A DNA stretch of 7,986 nt from Thermaceae bacterium (GTDB lineage Bacteria > Deinococcota > Deinococci > Deinococcales > Marinithermaceae): assembly GCA_027053145.1 (NCBI GenBank), contig JALUED010000140.1, forward strand, positions 1 to 7,986, given 5' to 3'. The notes below the pieces were generated by a model. It did no database searches. It was not told where the DNA came from and saw only the letters and a list, made by a program, of their open reading frames with translations. Positions 4,258-7,986 of the stretch are shown here, piece by piece. Numbering within the stretch: position 1 is the stretch's first letter; the number at the start of each line of letters is the position of its first letter. A program made the position numbers and the translations under genes.

Positions 4258-6486
4258 ATGAAGCAAGCGGTCTACCAATACCTGAAGCGAAAAAACCGCC
4301 CCACCCACCCCAAGGAGCTTGCCCGGATGCTGGGGCTTAAGCGTTCGGTGGTTCGGGGGCTTTTGCGCGAGCTCGTCGCCGAGGGCAAGGTCGAGCGGGT
4401 GCGGAGCCGCTACCAGCTGCCCGGGGGCGGGAAGCTCGTCACCGGCCGGCTCGACCTCGCCCGCGACGGCTACGGCTTTGTCGTGCGCGAGGACGGCGGT
4501 CCCGACCTCTTCGTTCCCGAGGCGCGGCTTCGTGGGGCCTGGCACGGCGATCGGGTGGAGGCCCGTTTGGTGGGCACCGACCGAAAGGGGCGGGAGGTTG
4601 GGGAAGTGGTCCGGGTGCTCGAGCGTGCCCGACGGAACGCGGTGGGCACCTTGCGCTTTGCCCGCGGCTATGCCTGGCTTGCCCCCGAGGACCCCAGGCT
4701 TCCGCCCCGGATCAAGCTCAAGCCCGAGGGGCTTGCCCTAGTGCCCGAGGGGAGCCGGGTCGCGGCGCGCCTCGTCTTCCCTGAGGAGAGCGGGGAACGG
4801 GAGGTCTACGGCGTCTTCCTCGAGCGCCTGGGGGCGGGTGGGGACGACGTCGAGGCCGAAACCCGGGCGGTGATCCTGAAGCACGACCTCCGGGACGCGT
4901 TTCCCGAAGAGGTCCTGGCCGAGGCCTGGCGGGCGGCGCGGGCGCCCCTGGAGCCCGAGCTTGCGCGCAGGGCGGACTTGCGCGATCTGCCCGTCTTCAC
5001 CGTGGACGGCCCCGACGCCAAGGACTTCGACGACGCCATCCACCTCCGTCGTCTGGAGGACGGGACCCTCGAGGTCGGCATCCACATCGCCGACGTCGCC
5101 CATTACGTCAAGGAGGGCTCGGCCCTTGACCGCGAGGCCTTGGCCCGGGGGACCTCGGTCTACCTGCCGGGGCGCGTCCTGCCCATGCTTCCCGAGGTGC
5201 TCTCGAACGGAGCTTGCTCCCTGGTGCCGGGGGAGGACCGGCTTGCGGTCTCGGTCCTCGTGCGCCTGGACCGGGCGGGAAGGGTGCTGGGGCACCGCCT
5301 GGTGGAGAGCGTGATCCGTTCCCGGGCGCGGCTCACCTATCCCGAGGTCGAGGCCTTCCTGGAGGGGGCTGCCCCCAGCGAGGCGCTTCGGCCTTTAGCC
5401 GAGGACGTGCGGGCGCTTTATGCCCTCTCCCGGCAACTTCGCACTCGGCGCGAGGCCGAGGGGGCAATCTTCTTCGATTTCCCCGAGGTCAAGGTCGAGC
5501 TCGGCCCCAAGGGCGAGGTGCACCTGATCCCGATTCGGGAAGAGAAGGCTCGGAGCCTCATCGAGGAGCTGATGCTCCTCGCCAACCGATTGGTGGCGGG
5601 CGAGCTCGAGGCGCGGGGCCTTCCTGCCCTTTTCCGGGTCCACGAGGATCCCAGCGAGGACCGCTTTCGCGAGCTTTCGGAGGCCCTCGCCCGCCTCGGC
5701 TACCGCCTCGAGGCCCCCACCCCGGCGGCCTACCAAAAGGTGCTCAAGGCCGCCGCCGGTCGGCCCGAGGCCGAGGTGGTGGCGACGCTCCTCCTCCGCT
5801 CCTTGAAGCTCGCCCGCTACGCCGAGGAGAACCTCGGCCACTTTGGCCTTGCCTTCCGGGACTACCTGCACTTCACGAGCCCCATCCGCCGCTACCCCGA
5901 CCTGGTCGTGCACCGGGTCGTCAAGGCGATGATCCGGGGACGACTTTCGGAAGCGAAGCTCGAGCGCTGGCGCCGTACCTTCCCCAAGATTGCCGAGCAC
6001 GCCTCGATCCGCGAGCGGCTTGCCGAGGCCGCCGAGCGGGACCTTGCCAAGTACCACCAGGCCCGTTGGGCCCGCGACCATCTAGGCGAGGTCTTTGAGG
6101 GAACGGTCAGCGGGGTGCAAAGCTTCGGCTTTTTCGTCCTCTTACCCAACGGGGTCGAGGGGCTCGTGCGCAAGGAGGCGCTCGAGGACGACGATTACAC
6201 CTACGACCCCGAAACCTTGAGCCTTGTGGGGGAACGAACCGGCCGGAGGATCCGGCTCGGTGAAAGGCTTTGGGTCCAGATCGTGGGGGCGAACCCTGCG
6301 CTGAGGCAAGTGGATCTGGTGCCCAGCAAGGAGGTGAACGCGTTGGCGGAGAAGAGGAGAAAGCGTCGCGTGGTTGGCCCTCCGGAAGGTAAGGACCGGC
6401 CCGAACGCCCGGTCAAGCTCACCGTGAACCGCGTCTACTTCGGCGAGTGGCAGGGCGAGAAGAAGGAGGAGAAGAAGCGCCGCTAG
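4258..6486 (+). CDS. rnr: Ribonuclease R (RNB-family 3'-5' exoribonuclease)
   Basis: This 742-residue RNase II/R family enzyme degrades structured RNA processively from the 3' end. In order it has an N-terminal winged helix (about 3-54, KELARMLGLKRSVVRGLLREL), cold-shock-like domains (about 58-190), the RNB catalytic domain (about 240-560), an S1 domain (about 608-690, EVFEGTVSGVQSFGFFVLLPNGVEGLV) and a Lys/Arg-rich tail. The catalytic Mg site is visible in TVDGPDAKDFDDAI, where D250, D256, D258 and D259 match the four RNase R aspartates; HFTSPIRRYPDLVVHR (538-553) is the RNB motif near the active site. The winged helix and tail favour RNase R over RNase II. The start lies one base after the aminotransferase stop; the only Shine-Dalgarno-like sequence (GAGGG, 4242-4246) is 11 bases away, so initiation probably depends on translation of the gene before it. 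Confidence 0.95.
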   Translation: MKQAVYQYLKRKNRPTHPKELARMLGLKRSVVRGLLRELVAEGKVERVRSRYQLPGGGKLVTGRLDLARDGYGFVVREDGGPDLFVPEARLRGAWHGDRVEARLVGTDRKGREVGEVVRVLERARRNAVGTLRFARGYAWLAPEDPRLPPRIKLKPEGLALVPEGSRVAARLVFPEESGEREVYGVFLERLGAGGDDVEAETRAVILKHDLRDAFPEEVLAEAWRAARAPLEPELARRADLRDLPVFTVDGPDAKDFDDAIHLRRLEDGTLEVGIHIADVAHYVKEGSALDREALARGTSVYLPGRVLPMLPEVLSNGACSLVPGEDRLAVSVLVRLDRAGRVLGHRLVESVIRSRARLTYPEVEAFLEGAAPSEALRPLAEDVRALYALSRQLRTRREAEGAIFFDFPEVKVELGPKGEVHLIPIREEKARSLIEELMLLANRLVAGELEARGLPALFRVHEDPSEDRFRELSEALARLGYRLEAPTPAAYQKVLKAAAGRPEAEVVATLLLRSLKLARYAEENLGHFGLAFRDYLHFTSPIRRYPDLVVHRVVKAMIRGRLSEAKLERWRRTFPKIAEHASIRERLAEAAERDLAKYHQARWARDHLGEVFEGTVSGVQSFGFFVLLPNGVEGLVRKEALEDDDYTYDPETLSLVGERTGRRIRLGERLWVQIVGANPALRQVDLVPSKEVNALAEKRRKRRVVGPPEGKDRPERPVKLTVNRVYFGEWQGEKKEEKKRR

Positions 6487-6487
6487 C

Positions 6488-6503
6488 GGGGACATGGGTC
6501 CCC
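6488..6503 (+). repeat. Small hairpin directly after the RNase R stop
   Basis: GGGGAC (6488-6493) and GTCCCC (6498-6503) form a 6-bp stem with an ATGG loop, two bases after the TAG. There is no T-run, so it is not a convincing intrinsic terminator, but its position suits a 3'-end structure. A second small stem, GTCCA (6515-6519) with TGGAC (6523-6527), follows. Confidence 0.4.
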
Positions 6504-6576
6504 AGGCGGCGGTGGTCCAATGTGGACTGGGGCGGGAACCCGCGGCCCCGGTTGGGTGTAGGGTAGGCCGGGGAGC

Positions 6577-6593
6577 GCGCGGGTTTTCCGCGC
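6577..6593 (+). promoter_or_regulatory. Leader hairpin before the oxidoreductase Shine-Dalgarno
   Basis: GCGCGG (6577-6582) pairs with CCGCGC (6588-6593) over a GTTTT loop, a 6-bp all-GC stem. It ends four bases before the Shine-Dalgarno and leaves it exposed. It could stabilise the mRNA or terminate upstream transcription weakly; no U-run follows the stem. Confidence 0.4.
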
Positions 6594-6608
6594 AGGAAAG
6601 GAGGGAAG

Positions 6609-7986
6609 ATGAGCGAGGTTCGGTTTCCAGGCATCCCCACCACCGGGGACGGGTCGGAGGCCGCGGTTTGGGTCGAGACCCACGTCTCCCAGGCGGGGAT
6701 TGCCTACCCCATCACCCCCTCGACCAATATGGGCTACGGCTTCCAGGTGGCGGTAGCGAACGGCCGCACCAACCTTTGGGGAGAACCCCTTGCCTTCCTT
6801 GAGCCCGAGAGCGAGCACTCCGCAGGTTCCGCCGCCGAGGGGTTCGCCCTTGCCGGGGGGCGGGTGAGCTCGTTCACCGCAAGCCAGGGGCTTGTGCTGC
6901 AAAAGGAGGTCCTCTTCACCATTTCCGGTAAGCGCCTGCCGATGGTTTTCCACATCGGTGCCCGGGCGCTTACCAGCCAGGCTTTGAACATCCACGCCGG
7001 CCACGACGACGTCTACGCCGTGGCGGACACCGGTTGGGGCATTCTCTTTGCCGCGAACGCCCAAGAGGTCGCCGACCTGGCGCTGATCGCCCGCCGCGCC
7101 TCGGAGGCTTCGCTGGTGCCCTTCATGGTCGCCCAGGACGGCTTCCTCGTCACCCACACGGTCGAGAACTTCCGGCTACCCGAGCCCGAGCTGATGAAAG
7201 CGTTCGTCGGGGACCCCAAGGAGAAGCTAAAGAGCCTTTTCGACCCCGAGCACCCGGTGATGAGCGGGGTGGTCGAGAACCAGGACGCCTACATGAAGGG
7301 TCGGATCGCTCAGCGGGCCTTCTACGCTCGGGTGGTGCCGGCGCTCGAGGAAGCCTTCGCCCTTTACGGTGAACTCACCGGGCGTCGCTACGACTTCGTC
7401 GAGCCGTATCGCCTCGAGGACGCCGAGTACGCGGTGGTGGCCACCGGGAGCATGATCGGCACGATCCAAGCGGTGGTGGACTACCTGCGGGAAAAGGGCG
7501 AGAAGGTGGGGGCGCTCTACGTTCGGTCCTTCAGGCCCTTCCCCGGGGCGCGGATCGTGGAGGCGCTCAAACACACGAAGGCCTTTGCCGTGCTTGAGCG
7601 CACCGACGAGCCCCTCGCCGAGTCCAACCCCATGCTCCGGGAGATCAAGGCCGCCTTCGCCGACGCCACCGACGGTTACCCCGGCTTCCCCGAGCTTAAG
7701 GTGGACCGGCTTCCCACCTTCTACGGTGGTGCCGCCGGCCTCGGCGGGCGGGATATTCGCCCGGCCGACATCATCGCCACCTTTGAGCACATGAAGGAGG
7801 GGAACAAGGACCGGCGCTACTTCGCCCTCAACATCAAGCACCCCTTGGCGCTTGAGCCTAAAGAGGACCCCGACATCACCGAGCCCGGCACCTTCCGCCT
7901 CCGCGGCTACTCGGTGGGCGGCTACGGCTCGGTGACCACGAACAAGGTGATCGCGAGCGTCACCGCCGACCTTTTTGGGCTCTTTG
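6609..7986 (+). CDS. Pyruvate:ferredoxin oxidoreductase-like protein, alpha and start of gamma region (3' truncated)
   Basis: The open frame runs 459 codons from an ATG with a strong AAGGAGG site to the right edge with no stop. The protein resembles PFOR/NifJ-type enzymes, which oxidise pyruvate or another 2-oxoacid with CoA to acyl-CoA and CO2 and reduce ferredoxin. Domain I starts DGSEAA (14-19) and YPITPST (33-39); T36 fits the substrate-contacting Thr of characterised PFORs, and R119 in FHIGARA fits the partner Arg. FTASQGL (89-95) and DDVYAVADTGWG (133-144) are also typical. Domain II follows (VVATGSM at 277-283, LYVRSFRPFP at 303-312, AVLERTDEP at 327-335). From about 427, TFRLRGYSVGGYGSVTTNK begins a gamma-type region. 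Whether the delta and beta (TPP-binding) parts are fused or separate is outside the window. Pyruvate is the likeliest substrate but is not proven. Confidence 0.88.
   Translation, partial: MSEVRFPGIPTTGDGSEAAVWVETHVSQAGIAYPITPSTNMGYGFQVAVANGRTNLWGEPLAFLEPESEHSAGSAAEGFALAGGRVSSFTASQGLVLQKEVLFTISGKRLPMVFHIGARALTSQALNIHAGHDDVYAVADTGWGILFAANAQEVADLALIARRASEASLVPFMVAQDGFLVTHTVENFRLPEPELMKAFVGDPKEKLKSLFDPEHPVMSGVVENQDAYMKGRIAQRAFYARVVPALEEAFALYGELTGRRYDFVEPYRLEDAEYAVVATGSMIGTIQAVVDYLREKGEKVGALYVRSFRPFPGARIVEALKHTKAFAVLERTDEPLAESNPMLREIKAAFADATDGYPGFPELKVDRLPTFYGGAAGLGGRDIRPADIIATFEHMKEGNKDRRYFALNIKHPLALEPKEDPDITEPGTFRLRGYSVGGYGSVTTNKVIASVTADLFGLF

Larger units (their letters stand above)
6487..6608. 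promoter_or_regulatory. Intergenic region before the oxidoreductase gene
   Basis: This 122-bp gap has no credible gene. It holds four GC-rich inverted repeats in a row: 6488-6503, 6515-6527, 6529-6549 (GGGGC with GCCCC) and 6577-6593 (GCGCGG with CCGCGC, loop GTTTT). The last lies just before a strong Shine-Dalgarno, AAGGAGG (6598-6604), four bases from the ATG at 6609. A weak -10-like TAGGGT (6559-6564) preceded by TG lacks a -35, so the promoter is not located with confidence. The region probably combines the end of the RNase R transcript with the leader of the next gene. Confidence 0.45.

Noticed and set aside
5214..6098. 294-codon frame on the plus strand inside RNase R
   Set aside because: It is a frame shadow rich in G, R and P overlapping the RNB domain, with no Shine-Dalgarno and no recognisable domain.
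6494..6802. Possible small gene between RNase R and the oxidoreductase
   Set aside because: The ATG lies within the hairpin after the RNase R stop with no Shine-Dalgarno, and the frame continues as a shadow into the oxidoreductase.
600..7420. Frequent CTCGAG hexamers (about 14 seen by eye), possibly an uptake or recombination signal
   Set aside because: Those checked in RNase R fall in frame as Leu-Glu codon pairs (CTC GAG), which the codon bias of this genome explains. No enrichment in the intergenic regions is seen.
7227..7841. 204-codon antisense frame in the oxidoreductase gene
   Set aside because: It lies opposite well-matched PFOR domain II, and no supporting ribosome binding site is seen.

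Overview
The window is GC-rich, about 8 kb, and almost fully coding. The composition (many GAG, CTC and GCC codons), the short overlaps between genes and the gene set (a PATAN/DUF4388 protein with a Ras-like GTPase, glmM, rbfA, RNase R, a ferredoxin-type 2-oxoacid oxidoreductase) suggest a thermophile of the Deinococcota, family Thermaceae (Thermus, Oceanithermus or Marinithermus relatives). This placement is an inference from protein style and composition, not from a database match. The oxidoreductase suggests that at least part of the metabolism works at low oxygen.

Layout. Positions 1-801 (minus strand) hold a two-gene signalling pair: a DUF4388 protein with a C-terminal winged-helix-like segment, overlapping by 13 bp the start of a small GTPase that leaves the window at its left edge. 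Positions 802-981 are a divergent, palindrome-rich intergenic region. Positions 982-2973 (plus) form a tight housekeeping cluster: glmM (amino-sugar synthesis for peptidoglycan), rbfA (30S ribosome maturation) and a YbgC-type hot-dog thioesterase whose start codon overlaps the rbfA stop. A 44-bp gap then carries a good extended -10 promoter and a hairpin at the predicted mRNA 5' end. Positions 3018-6486 are a second unit: a class III PLP aminotransferase closely resembling putrescine aminotransferase, and RNase R starting one base after its stop codon. A 122-bp gap with several small inverted repeats follows, then from 6609 to the right edge the 5' part of a pyruvate:ferredoxin oxidoreductase-like gene whose alpha region runs straight into a gamma-type region.

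How the genes fit together. Most are ordinary core genes: cell-wall precursor, ribosome assembly, polyamine or amino-acid turnover, RNA decay and central carbon oxidation. No mobile element, CRISPR array, tRNA or rRNA is visible. The points most worth a second look are the DUF4388/GTPase pair, the palindromic and G-tract element upstream of glmM, the promoter plus 5'-end hairpin before the aminotransferase, and the alpha-gamma architecture of the truncated oxidoreductase. I see no convincing evidence of a wholly new multi-gene system.
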